Shown: positions 18,598-30,450, counted from the stretch's first letter. The stretch: DNA of 64,000 nt from Pseudomonas sp. 10S4 (GCF_034344865.1 NZ_CP133774.1:5766001-5830000); one strand, 5' to 3'. Translations and numbers: made by a program. The notes: generated by a model from the letters alone, not told the origin.

Positions 18598-18610
18598 CAG
18601 GGCCGGCCCC

Positions 18611-18685
18611 TTCGCGAGCAAGCCCGCTCCCACATTGGATCTACGGCAAACACAAATCCAATGTGGGAGCGGGCTTGCTCGCGAA
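18611..18685. repeat. REP pair between nicS and nicB
   Basis: TTCGCGAGCAAGCCCGCTCC and GGGAGCGGGCTTGCTCGCGA around a short CCAATGTG-containing centre; could end both convergent transcripts. Confidence 0.85.
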
Positions 18686-18689
18686 GCTC

Positions 18690-21600
18690 TTAATGGCTGC
18701 CGGGATTCGCCCTGAGATGAGCCACTTTCGACTCCAACCCTTCCCAACCCGGCGCATTCCCGGCAAACCGACTGCGCAAATACGCCGCCAATTCCGCCAC
18801 CTGAGTATTCGACAAACTGTCCTTGAACGCCGGCATGTACCCCAGATCCTTGGTCGCCGGCGTATCGATGCCCTGCAAAATAACCTTGATCAAATTATCC
18901 GGCTGATCGCTGTGCACGTTGGTGTTGGTCGCCAGCGACGGACTCACGCCAAACAGTTTCGGCCCCAGGCCATCGGCATGACAGGCCTTGCACGAACCTT
19001 CGAACACCCGTTGCCCGTTGCTCAGCGACAGGCTGGTCACCGGCCGCGTGGCTTTCTCCACCACTTGCGCCTCAGCCTGCGCACCATTGAGTGACGCCAA
19101 ATACACCGCCATCGCCCGGATATCATCCTTGGGCAACTTCGCCAGTTCCGAAACCACCGGCCCCATCGGCCCGGTCGCCACGCCATGTTCAGCGGAATAA
19201 CCGGTACTCAGGTAACCGAATAACTGATCCTCGGTCCACGGCGTCGGCGACTTGGACAACCCGTTCAGCGCCGGCGCTTCCCAACCATCAATCATGCCGC
19301 CGCCGAGGAACGACGCACCGCCCTTCTCCGCCCCCATCAGGTTGCGCGGTGAATGACAGGCTGCGCAGTGGCCCAAACCGTTGACGAGGTAAGCGCCGCG
19401 ATTCCATTGTTCGCTGCGCTCCGGCTGCACGCTGATTTCACCCTTACGCAGAAACAACGCATTCCACCCCGCCATCAACGGCCGCAGGTTGAATGGAAAG
19501 CGCATGTCGTTGGCCTTCGCCGGTTGGCTGACCGGCGTTTGCGACATCAGGTACGCGTACAGCGCCTGCATGTCCGCATCATTAATGTTGCGAAACGCGG
19601 TGTAGGGAAACGCCGGATACAAATTGCGCCCATCGCGGCCAATGCCGTCGCGCATCGCCCGCTCGAACGCCGGATAGGACCAACTGCCGATCCCGGTTTT
19701 CACATCCGGGGTGATGTTGCTGCTGTACAGCGTGCCGAACGGCGTCTGCATCGCCAACCCGCCGGCATTGGTCACGCCGCCGGGCGCGGTGTGGCAAACC
19801 GCGCAATCACCGACTGCCGCCAGCAACCGTCCGCGCTCCAGGGTCGCCGTCGACCAGGTGCCGGCACTCGGCGGCGCAATCGGTGCGATTTCACCGTGAA
19901 ACGGCCACGCCGTCGCCGCCATGCCGAGCACCGCGCCGAACGCGGCAAACAGTGAACCGAACAGCCATTTCGAACGCTTGGCCGGGGACTTCGGCGGTTC
20001 ATCGCAGGTGCCGGAATTCAACGCGGCCAAGACCCGTTCCGGGGTGATCGGCAGCTCGCGAAAACGAATCCCGGTAGCGTCATAGATCGCGTTGGCAATC
20101 GCCGCCGCGCTCGGCACAGAAGCCGATTCTCCGGCACCCATCGGCGGCTGGTCCTGACGCGGCATCATCAGCACGTCGATCTGCGGCACCTCGGGAAAGG
20201 TCAGGATCGGATAACCGCCCCACTCCTTGCTCGCCACGGTGGACTCTTCGAAGGTCACCCGCTCCTTGAGCACTCGGCTGGTGGACTGGATCACGTTGCC
20301 GTGAATCTGATGCTGCACCCCCGCCGGGTTGATCATCATCCCCGAGTCATGGCCGATCACCACCCGCGTGACCGAGACATCGCCGGTCTGGCGGTCGATC
20401 GCCACGTCCGCCACCCACGCCGCCCACGCCGCGCCGAAACCGGGAAACTTGCTGTGGATGTAGCGCGCATAGGCAAAGCCGCGACCGCGCAGCAACTGAT
20501 CCTCATTTGGGGTTTGCATCGGCGCAGTGCGTGGCGTCCCAGGCCGCACGTTCGGCGGTGGACTTCACCAGGTCGATGGCGCGCTCGTCCTGCAGATAAC
20601 GCAGCCGGTATTCCACCGGATCGACGCCGGCGGCGAAGGCCAGTTCATCGATGTACGACTCGTGGGCGAAGGTGTTCGGCAGCGCGGAAACCCCTCGCAT
20701 CCACGAGGCACGGACAATCGGCGCCATGTCGTTGATGGTCACGCGCATGTTTTCGAAGTCATACGGCGGGATGGAGGTGCGGTCGCCCATTTCGAACATC
20801 GCCGCCACCGGCTCAACCCGCCCGGTCAGCAGCAAGGCCAGGGTCGGCGCGCCGTTGGATGGGTAGCTGGTCTGGAAGTCATAAGCGGCGACGCTGCCAT
20901 CGGCGTTCAAGCCGCCGTCGACGTCCATCAGTTGCGCGGTGCCTTTGGGCTCCCACAAGTGTTCCTGCTCGCGGGTCAACTGCACCCGCACCGGTTTGCC
21001 CACCGCTCGGGATAACAGCAAGGCATCAGCGCAGACATCGTCGGCACAGTTGCGCCCGTAACAGCCGGACGCTTCCATGCGAATAATCTCAATGGATTCC
21101 TCCGCGCATTCCAGCAACCACGCCAGGTCGGCCCGCAGCAAATGCGGATTCTGGCTACCCGACCACACGCGACTGCCGGACGGCTGATAATCCGCCACGC
21201 CGCATGACGGGCCGATCGAACCGTGCATTTGGTACGGCCACATATAGGTGCGCGGCATGCGCTGAGTGGCGTTGGCCAGGGCTTCATCAACGTTGCCTTG
21301 GTCGAGCACAACCCTTTGCACTCGCGGGTTGTCACGGATCGCCTGCTCGACATCGTTCAAATCCGGCACGCCCTGATTCCAGGCTTTCCAGGTGATTTTC
21401 AAAGCCTGGGCAGCCTTGATCGCCTGCTCCTCGCGCAACGCTACGACCCCGACAAAATCACGGATCACCACCACCGCGACAATACCGGCGATGTGCGCAA
21501 TGGAGGATTCATCGACTTCCAGCAGGCTGTTGCCGACGAAGTCACCGCAATCGAGCCCGGCATAGGGCGGACGAATTACCCGGCCGTGGAGCATGTCCGG

Positions 21601-22245
21601 CACGCGCATGTCGTGGACGTAAGTCAGCTCGCCGGTGGCTTTGGCCGGAATGTCGATCCGCGCGGCGCCCTTACCCACCAGTCGATACTCTTCGGCAGGT
21701 TTGAGCGGCGCGGTGCCGGAGATGCGTAATTCGATGTGTTCGCCGCGAACCAACTCGGCATAAGTAGCGGTGCGCCCGTCCTCAGCGTGAATCACTCCGG
21801 CCTCAATTTTCAGGCTGCTCGAGTCAAGAAACCAGCGCTCCGCTGCCGCGTCCAGCAGATAGCGCCGAGCTTCAGCAGCCGCATTGCGCAACGGGATCGC
21901 GGAAATCTGCAGCGTCGCACTGGCAATCGTCGCGCCCTGATTCGGCGCACGCTCGGTGTCGCCGAGCACCATGCACACCTGCTCCAGTTGCAGGTCGAGT
22001 TCTTCGGCGACGATCTGCGCCAGCGAGGTGCGAATGCCGGTGCCAAGGTCGACGTGACCGTTGAACGCATACACGCGCCCATCATCGCTAATGGCGATGA
22101 ACAGGCCCAGCTCCTTGGGTTTGATCAGCGGCGTACCGCCCTTCGCGACCGGACCGGACGGCGGCAGGATGTCGTCGACGATCAATAGCACGCCGGTCTT
22201 GGCCAGTAGTTGGTCGCGGGTTGGGATGGAGTCAGTCATGGTCAT
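18690..22245 (-). CDS. nicB: Nicotinate dehydrogenase subunit B, molybdopterin plus triple cytochrome c (one frameshift)
   Basis: Large subunit of the two-component nicotinate hydroxylase that makes 6-hydroxynicotinate. The first two thirds are a xanthine-dehydrogenase-type molybdopterin-binding region (HVDLGTGIRTSLAQIVAEEL, later GESASVPSAAAIANAIYD). A membrane segment and three cytochrome c domains follow, with motifs CAVCH, CAACH and CKACH, which pass electrons to the respiratory chain. The start at 22245 gives MTMTDSIPTRDQ. The frame breaks near 20530-20536 (AERAAWDA then RTAPMQTPNED). Removing one base gives 1184 residues, close to the P. putida protein. It lies ten bases behind nicA. 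Confidence 0.92.
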
Positions 22246-22255
22246 CGATCCACGT

Positions 22256-22732
22256 TCAAGGCATTTGACGGGCGGCACGCAGCACCGCGCGGAGGATTTC
22301 GATATGGGTGCCGCATCGGCAGAGGTTGGCCGAGAGTTCGTTGCGGATCTGGGTTTCGCTGGGGTGCGGGATACGGTCGAGCAAGGCCTTGGCGGTCATG
22401 ATCATGCCGTTGAGGCAATAGCCGCATTGCGCCGCTTGCTCGTCGATAAAGGCTTGTTGCACCAGGTGCGGCTCGGCGCGAGAGCCGAGCCCTTCGAGGG
22501 TGACGATCTGTCGGTCGGCGGCGCCGGCCAGCGGAAACACACAAGAACGCGCCGCCACGCCATCAATGATCACCGTGCACGCCCCGCACTCGCCCAGGCC
22601 GCAGCCGTACTTGGGGCCGTTGAGTTGCAGGTCATTGCGCAAGATCAGCAATAACGGCGTGTCGGCCATGGCGGTGACGGTGCTGGTGAGGCCGTTGACC
22701 TCAAGTGCTACGGTGATTTCCTGGCTGCTCAT
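22256..22732 (-). CDS. nicA: Nicotinate dehydrogenase subunit A, [2Fe-2S]
   Basis: Small iron-sulfur subunit of the NicAB nicotinate hydroxylase. The plant-type ferredoxin cluster motif CGLGECGACTV is followed by a distal Cys (SCVFPLAG). The second [2Fe-2S] motif characteristic of molybdenum hydroxylases is CGYCLNGM with CRCGTH. Length is 158 residues, standard for the subunit. No FAD subunit is encoded nearby, as expected because NicB carries cytochromes instead. It is the first gene of the nicAB operon. The upstream gap carries repeated palindromes that may bind NicS. Confidence 0.93.
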   Translation of the reverse strand: MSSQEITVALEVNGLTSTVTAMADTPLLLILRNDLQLNGPKYGCGLGECGACTVIIDGVAARSCVFPLAGAADRQIVTLEGLGSRAEPHLVQQAFIDEQAAQCGYCLNGMIMTAKALLDRIPHPSETQIRNELSANLCRCGTHIEILRAVLRAARQMP

Positions 22733-22752
22733 TCGCTTCGCCCACTTCGGTT

Positions 22753-22848
22753 GATGAAGTGGCCACTACACCAAAAGGTCAAAAAAACGTCGCGGGCCAA
22801 ATGGGTTGTGGCGTCGCGACACACTCGACTGGTGAAGTGGCTACTACA
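22753..22848 (-). promoter_or_regulatory. Repeated palindromes upstream of nicA (candidate NicS operators)
   Basis: TGAAGTGGCCACTACA (22755-22770), a near-perfect 16-bp palindrome, is repeated as TGAAGTGGCTACTACA (22833-22848), 78 bases apart centre to centre. An extra inverted pair CCACTTC-N7-GAAGTGG spans 22742-22762. They lie 21-116 bases before the nicA start and have the form expected of TetR operators. NicS binding is inferred. Confidence 0.55.
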
Positions 22849-22909
22849 TGAAATAAGAGCAAAAACGATGCCAGAGACTAGTGCCAGCCAGCTAAACCTG
22901 ACACCGAAC

Positions 22910-23014
22910 CTGTGGCGAGGGAGCTTGCTCCCGTCGGACTGCGCAGCAGTCCCCTACTTTTTAGCTAGAGAGGGCCGCTTCGCAGCCCAGCGGGAGCAAG
23001 CTCCCTCGCCACAG
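22910..23014. repeat. REP-like element, CTGTGGCGAGGGAGC family
   Basis: Inverted arms CTGTGGCGAGGGAGCTTGCT and AGCAAGCTCCCTCGCCACAG, with inner CTGCGCAGCAG and CTTCGCAGCCC. It lies between the nicA promoter region and nicR. Confidence 0.85.
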
Positions 23015-23067
23015 GTTATTGATCGTCAGTAATTCCAGCGGGCACCTTTTTAAAGCTGCAGCGCCGA

Positions 23068-23550
23068 TCAGTCTTGTGGGTCGTCGATCATTTTGCGCAG
23101 CAGGAACAGCACGGCGACCCGTTCTGCCGGGTTGAGGTTGCTCAGGGTCAGCTCGGTGATTTTCCCGGCGCAGGGCACGGTTTGCTGGACCAAGCGGTCG
23201 CCGGCCTCGGACAGGCCGACAATGACTTTGCGCCGGTCTTGCGGGTCGGGTTCGAGGGTAATCAGTTCCCGGGCCTTGAGCCGCTCGACGATGCCACGAA
23301 TGGTCGCCTGGTCGACGGCGGTGGCCTTGACCAGTTCCGTCAGGGAGCTGGGACCGTGATCGCGCACCGCGCACAGGGTGACGAACTGCACCGCCGTGAG
23401 CTGGGAGTCGCCGACGTTCTGCTGGAAAATCGCCATGTGCCGCTGATAGGCCTTGCGCAGCAAATGCCCGACTTGTTCGGAGAAAACGTAAGAAGAATCA
23501 GGAGTTTCAGGCACGGCAGACTCGAAAGACGATGAGTGGTGGGGAGGCAT
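23068..23550 (-). CDS. nicR: MarR family regulator NicR
   Basis: MarR-type winged-helix repressor of 160 residues, read from MPPHHSSSFESAV at 23550; upstream codons come from a REP element and were excluded. The DNA-binding part includes LTAVQFVTLCAVRDHG, DQATIRGIVERLKARELI and the wing EPDPQDRRKVIVGLSEAG. In P. putida, NicR represses the nicC-to-nicX block and responds to 6-hydroxynicotinate; here it sits between nicA and nicX. The palindromes in the nicX-nicC gap are its likely targets. Confidence 0.87.
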   Translation of the reverse strand: MPPHHSSSFESAVPETPDSSYVFSEQVGHLLRKAYQRHMAIFQQNVGDSQLTAVQFVTLCAVRDHGPSSLTELVKATAVDQATIRGIVERLKARELITLEPDPQDRRKVIVGLSEAGDRLVQQTVPCAGKITELTLSNLNPAERVAVLFLLRKMIDDPQD

Positions 23551-23610
23551 GATGGACAGGTTGGGTGGCGGACTCAAGCGTGAAGTAGGCCACAAGGATA
23601 TGCACAAACC

Positions 23611-23702
23611 CTGTGGGAGCGGGCTTGCTCGCGAATGCGGTGGATCAGTCAGTATTTCTCTTGGATGTGAAACCGCATTCGCGAGCAAGCCCGCTCCCAC
23701 AG
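23611..23702. repeat. REP pair between nicR and nicX
   Basis: CTGTGGGAGCGGGCTTGCTC and its inverse GAGCAAGCCCGCTCCCACAG, with longer arms ending GCGAATGCGGT and ACCGCATTCGC. Confidence 0.87.
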
Positions 23703-23738
23703 TAGATCAGTGTGGATCACAGTATTTGTGCAAGGCAG

Positions 23739-24797
23739 TTAACCCCGGTGAACGCGCGAAGCCTCCGGCGCCACCACATCCCCACCAATCACCACCGCCT
23801 GGTCATCCAGATACACATCGCAATTACGCAGCGGAATGTCCAGGTGACACGGGGTTTTGCGCTTGCCGCCGACTTCGGTGTTCGGCCCGGTTGAGAACAG
23901 GAAGTTGCCATAGAACGCCCGGGCGTCCATGCACATGCCGTCGTTTTTGTCGTGCAGGCCCATGGCGGTCCACTGGGCTTTTGGCTGCAAGCCCCAGCCG
24001 ATGTGAGAGATGCCATATACCTCGGGATCGTTGAAGTACTTCATGTAGTCGCGCAGGTACTCAGCCTCGAAACCGCCGTGGATCGAGGTGATGAAGCCCT
24101 TGTCGATTTCCAGGGTGATCTTTTCCCGGGTGTAGGTCTTGAACGGCAGCAGGATGTCGCCGACGTCCAGCACCAGCACGCCTTCGGCGGTTTCTTCGTT
24201 GGGCCAGGAGAACAGAAAACCGCTGGGCCAGTGGTCCCAACGCCCCGGCTCATCGGCGAAGCCGTACTCGGTGACCGCCGGATATTGCCCCAGCGCCGCG
24301 CGAAAATCGCTGCCGGCGCGGGACGTGACGTGGATCGAGCGCGCCTGTTTCAGCAGCTTCTCCGCCGCCATCACCCGCACCTTGTCCTCTTCGGTCGGCA
24401 GCATCCGCGCCAGCACTTCCGGGGGCTCGACGGCCAACAGAATCCGCGTGCCGGTCTTGAGGATCTGCTCCTGCTCCGGCGAATGCAGCAGCATCATCGT
24501 GTCGACGATCAAGTCCGCGGCTTCCAGCGCCCGCTGCGCCGCGTGATTGCCGGTCAGCGCGGTGTCGCCGCAGTAGGCAGTCATGTCGTTGCCCATGGCG
24601 GTCGGGTGGTTGAACGACGGCAATTCCACCGCGTACACCTTGGCGCCCAGCCGCTGGGCGGCGTCCATCGCGGCGCGCACGGTGCGCGGGTCGGAATAGT
24701 GGCTCTTGAGCACGGCGACGCTCTGGGTCGGGTCGACCTTCGACAGCTTCAACACGTGTTCGAACATCTGGGTCAGTTCGCAATCGCTTACCGGCAT
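23739..24797 (-). CDS. nicX: 2,5-dihydroxypyridine 5,6-dioxygenase
   Basis: Iron(II)-dependent extradiol-like ring opening of 2,5-dihydroxypyridine to N-formylmaleamate. It belongs to a fold related to M29 aminopeptidases rather than to classical extradiol enzymes. The start at 24797 (MPVSDCELTQMFEHVLKLSK) follows GAGGAGAG closely; an upstream ATG would add ten unlikely residues. Length is 352, matching NicX. The C-terminal half holds the His/Asp metal-site region (SHIGWGLQPKAQW, HLDIPLRNCDVYLDD). It is divergent from nicC across a 308-base gap with two related palindromes. Confidence 0.92.
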   Translation of the reverse strand: MPVSDCELTQMFEHVLKLSKVDPTQSVAVLKSHYSDPRTVRAAMDAAQRLGAKVYAVELPSFNHPTAMGNDMTAYCGDTALTGNHAAQRALEAADLIVDTMMLLHSPEQEQILKTGTRILLAVEPPEVLARMLPTEEDKVRVMAAEKLLKQARSIHVTSRAGSDFRAALGQYPAVTEYGFADEPGRWDHWPSGFLFSWPNEETAEGVLVLDVGDILLPFKTYTREKITLEIDKGFITSIHGGFEAEYLRDYMKYFNDPEVYGISHIGWGLQPKAQWTAMGLHDKNDGMCMDARAFYGNFLFSTGPNTEVGGKRKTPCHLDIPLRNCDVYLDDQAVVIGGDVVAPEASRVHRG

Positions 24798-24861
24798 TTT
24801 CTCTCTCCTCAATCTGCTGCGCACCAAGTCGAGGCGCCCCGCCTCACCTTAGTGCATTTTT

Positions 24862-24877
24862 ATAGCGTATACGCTAT
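24862..24877. promoter_or_regulatory. Perfect palindrome upstream of nicX (candidate NicR operator)
   Basis: ATAGCGTATACGCTAT is a perfect 16-bp palindrome, 65 bases before the nicX start. A related copy lies before nicC. Size and symmetry fit a MarR-type operator; assignment to NicR is inferred from position. Confidence 0.65.
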
Positions 24878-25003
24878 TTGTTAGCGATAAGACCTGAAAT
24901 GACTGCGGACTGCAAGAGCCAGACCATAACGTTACCAACTCACACAAACCCAGCAAACAATGGTTACATTCGGTGACTACGGAGAAAAACCACTGAAAAT
25001 TAA

Positions 25004-27058
<2,055 letters not shown>

Positions 27059-27077
27059 ACGCAACGGGAGACTTTAT

Positions 27078-27830
27078 ATGCTCAAGCCTTACCGCATCGG
27101 CCAGATTGTGCCGAGCTCCAACACCACCATGGAAACCGAGATCCCGGCGATGCTCAACGCACGCCAGTTGATCCGTCCGGAACGCTTCACCTTTCACTCC
27201 AGCCGCATGCGCATGAAGCAGGTACGCAAGGAAGAACTGGCGGCAATGGACGGCGAGTCCGACCGTTGCGCCGTGGAACTGTCCGACGCCAAGGTTGATG
27301 TATTGGGTTATGCCTGTCTGGTAGCGATCATGGCCATGGGGCTGGGCTATCACCGTAAATCCGAGCAGCGGCTGCGCAAGGCCACCGCCGACAACGACGC
27401 CAATGCCCCAGTGATCACCAGTGCCGGCGCCTTGATCGAAGGCCTGAAAGTCATGGGCGCCAAACGCATTGCCATCGTCGCGCCGTACATGAAGCCGCTG
27501 ACTGAGTTGGTGGTCGATTACATTCGTGAAGAAGGCTTTGAAGTGGTGGACTGGCGAGCGTTGGAGATTCCCGACAACCTCGCCGTCGCCCGACACGACC
27601 CGGCGAATCTGCCCGGCATCGTCGCTGGCATGAATCTGGAAGGCGTCGATGTGATCGTGCTCTCGGCGTGCGTGCAGATGCAGTCGCTGCCGGTGGTAGC
27701 GCAAGTCGAAGCGCAAACCGGCAAACCGGTGCTCACCGCCGCCATTGCCACCACCTACGCCATGCTCAAGGCCCTGGATCTGGAACCGATCGTTCCGGGT
27801 GCCGGCGCCCTGCTCTCCGGCGCTTACTGA
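27078..27830 (+). CDS. nicE: Maleate cis-trans isomerase
   Basis: Converts maleate to fumarate, the last step before the citric acid cycle. It belongs to the Asp/Glu racemase superfamily with two catalytic cysteines, seen here as Cys80 (LGYACLV) and Cys198 (LSACVQMQ). The N-terminus YRIGQIVPSSNTTMETEIPA is characteristic of maleate isomerases. Length is 250 residues, standard. CAACGGGAGAC precedes the ATG, 19 bases after nicD. A 254-base gap with a REP element and a tandem repeat separates it from nicF. Confidence 0.94.
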   Translation: MLKPYRIGQIVPSSNTTMETEIPAMLNARQLIRPERFTFHSSRMRMKQVRKEELAAMDGESDRCAVELSDAKVDVLGYACLVAIMAMGLGYHRKSEQRLRKATADNDANAPVITSAGALIEGLKVMGAKRIAIVAPYMKPLTELVVDYIREEGFEVVDWRALEIPDNLAVARHDPANLPGIVAGMNLEGVDVIVLSACVQMQSLPVVAQVEAQTGKPVLTAAIATTYAMLKALDLEPIVPGAGALLSGAY

Positions 27831-27885
27831 GACGGGCTTGAGCAGATTTTTTGTGGCAAGCGGGATTTTGTGGCGAGGAGGCTTT

Positions 27886-28005
27886 TGTGGCGAGGGGTTT
27901 ACCCCCGTTGGGCTGCGCAGCAGCCCCAAAACAGTCACTGCGATATATCAGACAAAACTCAATGGGGCTGCTTCGCAGCCCAACCGGGGCAAGCCCCTCG
28001 CCACA
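27886..28005. repeat. REP-like element, TGTGGCGAGGGG family, inside the nic operon
   Basis: TGTGGCGAGGGGTTTACCCC and its inverse GGGGCAAGCCCCTCGCCACA, with inner arms GGGCTGCGCAGCAGCCCC and GGGGCTGCTTCGCAGCCC. It divides nicE from nicF and may shape mRNA decay. Confidence 0.85.
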
Positions 28006-28010
28006 GGTTA

Positions 28011-28073
28011 TTTGCAGTGCCAGAGAGAGTATTTGCCTTGCCAGAGAGAGTGTTTGCAATGCCAAAGAATGAG
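28011..28073 (+). repeat. Three 21-bp tandem repeats before nicF
   Basis: Units start TTTGCAGTGCCAGAGAGAGT, TTTGCCTTGCCAGAGAGAGT and TTTGCAATGCCAAAGAATGA, each 21 bases. The first two are nearly identical. The third has diverged and its end supplies the GAGGA ribosome site of nicF. Confidence 0.8.
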
Positions 28074-28084
28074 GACGCGATTAA

Positions 28085-28717
28085 ATGAGCGAACAAACCG
28101 CCAACGACAACTATCAAGGCGTGTGGGGCCAGCGCATCGGTTTCGGCCAGAAAGCCGCGTTGCTGATGATTGATTTCATGCGCGGCTACACCACCGAAGG
28201 CGCGCCGCTGTTCGCCCCCGGCGTGGTCAGCGCGGTGGCGCAAAGCGTTGAACTGCTGGCCAGCGCCCGCCGTCAGGGCATCCCGGTGGTGCACACCAAC
28301 ATCCGCTACCACCCTGGCCATTTCGCCGACGGCGGAATCTGGGTGAAAAAAGCCCCGGTGATGAAAGACATGGTTGAGGGCAATCCTTTGGCGGCGTTCT
28401 GCGAAGAAGTGCTGCCTCAGGAAAATGAAGTGGTCATCAGCAAACAGTACGCCAGCGCCTTTTTCGGCAGCAGCCTGGCCTCAATGCTGCACGCTCAAGG
28501 AATAGACACCGTGGTGCTGGCCGGTTGCTCGACCAGCGGCTGCATTCGGGCGACGGCGGTGGACGCGGTGCAACACGGCTTCCGCACCATCGTCGTGCGC
28601 GAATGCGTCGGCGACCGCCATCCGGCGCCCCACGAAGCCAACCTGTTCGACATCGACAGCAAGTACGGCGATGTCGTCAGCAAACAGGAGACCATCGCCC
28701 ACTTCGAAAAAATGTAG
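28085..28717 (+). CDS. nicF: Maleamate amidohydrolase
   Basis: Isochorismatase-like cysteine hydrolase that splits maleamate to maleate and ammonia. The catalytic triad is visible: Asp30 (LLMIDFMRG), Lys120 (VISKQYAS) and Cys153 in the loop GCSTSGC. Length is 210 residues, as in NicF. The ribosome site GAGGA lies eight bases before the ATG, within a tandem repeat. Biochemically it acts between NicD and NicE although encoded after both. Confidence 0.94.
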   Translation: MSEQTANDNYQGVWGQRIGFGQKAALLMIDFMRGYTTEGAPLFAPGVVSAVAQSVELLASARRQGIPVVHTNIRYHPGHFADGGIWVKKAPVMKDMVEGNPLAAFCEEVLPQENEVVISKQYASAFFGSSLASMLHAQGIDTVVLAGCSTSGCIRATAVDAVQHGFRTIVVRECVGDRHPAPHEANLFDIDSKYGDVVSKQETIAHFEKM

Positions 28718-29124
28718 TGAGTGCCACAAGAACCGCGCCATAGAGCGCAGGTCTTGTCGGGTTTGAATGCAAGATTGCCACACAGTGAAGACCTCACGTC
28801 GAACACTGCCCTGTGGCGAGCGAGCTTGCTCGCGCTGGGCTGCAAAGCAGCCCCAAAATATCGGCAACACAGGCCGTTTTTGCGAGTGCTGCGCACTCGA
28901 GCGGGAGCAAGCTCCCTCGCCACAACAGCAGCGTATGACTGGAGGTTTCCTTAGCTGTCCGGCATCGGGCCTGCCAAACCCAAACGTAAAAAACTGAGCC
29001 CAACTCGCCCACGAGCGAGCGCCCAGTCTTCTGACACTGCCTTTGGACGTCGCTTTTGCAGCGCGCCAGAGCGCTGGAAAAAGCGGCTGTATAAAAACCA
29101 TAAGTCACCGCCAGGAGACATCCA
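28718..29124. other. Gap between nicF and nicT
   Basis: No gene is supported in these 407 bases. The region holds a REP element (28811-28924), a hairpin CAGCGC-GCCAGA-GCGCTG near 29058, and a TATAAAAA stretch about 32 bases before nicT that could serve as a -10 region. nicT therefore probably has its own promoter. Confidence 0.5.
28811..28924. repeat. REP-like element, CTGTGGCGAGCGAGC family
   Basis: CTGTGGCGAGCGAGCTTGCT and AGCAAGCTCCCTCGCCACA arms, with inner GGGCTGCAAAGCAGCCC. Confidence 0.83.
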
Positions 29125-30435
29125 ATGCCCATTGCGAACGCAGCACCTGCGACCACGGTCGCCGACCCGATTCAAGCGCTTTACCACAAGATCACCTGGA
29201 AGCTGATTCCGTTCCTGTGTTTCTGCTACCTGGCCGCGTACCTCGACCGGATCAACATCGGCTTCGCCAAGCTACAAATGCTCGATCAACTGCACTTCAG
29301 CGAAACCGCGTTCGGCCTCGGTGCCGGGCTGTTCTTTGTCGGCTACATCCTGTTCGAGGTGCCAAGCAACCTAGTGCTGGAAAAGGTCGGCGCGAAGATC
29401 TGGATCGCCCGGATCATGATTACCTGGGGCCTGCTCTCAGCCTGCACCATGCTCGTGACCTCAACCACACAGTTCTATGTGCTGCGATTCTTGCTCGGCG
29501 CCGCCGAAGCCGGGTTCCTGCCGGGCGTGCTGTATTACCTGACCACTTGGTTTCCGACCTATCGACGCGGCCGCATCATTGCGTTGTTCATGATCGGCTT
29601 GCCGCTGTCCAGCGTCATTGGTGGGCCGCTGTCGGGCTGGGTGATGAGTCATTTCGACAATTTTGGCGGCCTGCACGGTTGGCAATGGCTGTTCCTGATC
29701 GAAGCGGTGCCTAGCGTGTTGCTCGGCGTGCTGACGTTCTGGGCGCTGCCCAACAGCTACCAACAAGCCAAGTGGCTCAACAACGAAGAGAAAGCCCTGC
29801 TGGAGCAGGAGCTGCGCGCCGACGAGGCCAGTGCCGGCGACAGCAAACACAGCTTTCGCGATGGTTTCTTCAACCTGAAAGTCTGGATGCTCGGCGGGAT
29901 CGACTTCTCGATCCTGCTCAGCGCCTATGCCATGGGGTTCTGGATGCCGACCTTCATTCGCAACGCCGGGATCGTCGATACCTTCCACATCGGCATTCTC
30001 ACCGCATTGCCAAGTATCGCCGCGCTGCTGGGCATGCTGCTGATCGGCGCCAGTTCGGACAAACACCGCGAGCGCCGCTGGCACATCATCGTGCCGTTCC
30101 TGGTCGGCGCGGCGGCCATGGCCAGTGCGCCGTTCTTCGTCCACAACGTGGTGGCGACCGTGGCGCTGTTCGCCATCGCCTCGGCGGCGATCATTGGCGC
30201 GGTGCCGGTGTTCTTCAGCCTGCCAGCGACCTTCCTCAAAGGCACGGCGGCGGCCACCGGTTTCGCCCTCGCCTGTTCGTTGGCGAACATCGCCGGGCTG
30301 GTCAGCAACTCGTTGATGGGTGTGGCAATTGACGTCACCGGCAGCAGCGCCGGGGCGCTGTGGTTCTTCGCCGGTTGCCTGATCCTCAGCAGCTTCCTGG
30401 TGATCGCCTTGCCGGCGAAACTGGTTAACCGCTGA
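29125..30435 (+). CDS. nicT: MFS transporter NicT, probable nicotinate uptake
   Basis: Major facilitator of the anion:cation symporter/PhtT-like group with about 12 transmembrane segments. The N-terminal CYLAAYLDRINIGFAKLQML and the loop RFLLGAAEAGFLPGVLYYL are characteristic. Length is 436 residues, close to P. putida NicT. It takes up nicotinate or an intermediate; function is inferred from the cluster. CAGGAGAC precedes the ATG by six bases. The outer-membrane porin NicP of P. putida is not found next to it; a nucleoside hydrolase follows instead. Confidence 0.87.
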   Translation: MPIANAAPATTVADPIQALYHKITWKLIPFLCFCYLAAYLDRINIGFAKLQMLDQLHFSETAFGLGAGLFFVGYILFEVPSNLVLEKVGAKIWIARIMITWGLLSACTMLVTSTTQFYVLRFLLGAAEAGFLPGVLYYLTTWFPTYRRGRIIALFMIGLPLSSVIGGPLSGWVMSHFDNFGGLHGWQWLFLIEAVPSVLLGVLTFWALPNSYQQAKWLNNEEKALLEQELRADEASAGDSKHSFRDGFFNLKVWMLGGIDFSILLSAYAMGFWMPTFIRNAGIVDTFHIGILTALPSIAALLGMLLIGASSDKHRERRWHIIVPFLVGAAAMASAPFFVHNVVATVALFAIASAAIIGAVPVFFSLPATFLKGTAAATGFALACSLANIAGLVSNSLMGVAIDVTGSSAGALWFFAGCLILSSFLVIALPAKLVNR

Positions 30436-30450
30436 CACACCAATGCTTTT

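Noticed and set aside
22910..23702. Repeated inverted units around nicR as a possible CRISPR array
   Set aside because: The units occur as inverted pairs scattered across the window, not as regularly spaced direct repeats with unique spacers, and no cas genes are present. They are REP elements.
27766..28065. Minus-strand frame over the 21-bp repeats, reading a repetitive Leu/Ala peptide
   Set aside because: It runs through the REP element and the 3' end of nicE with no family match; the repeat makes the peptide look regular by chance.
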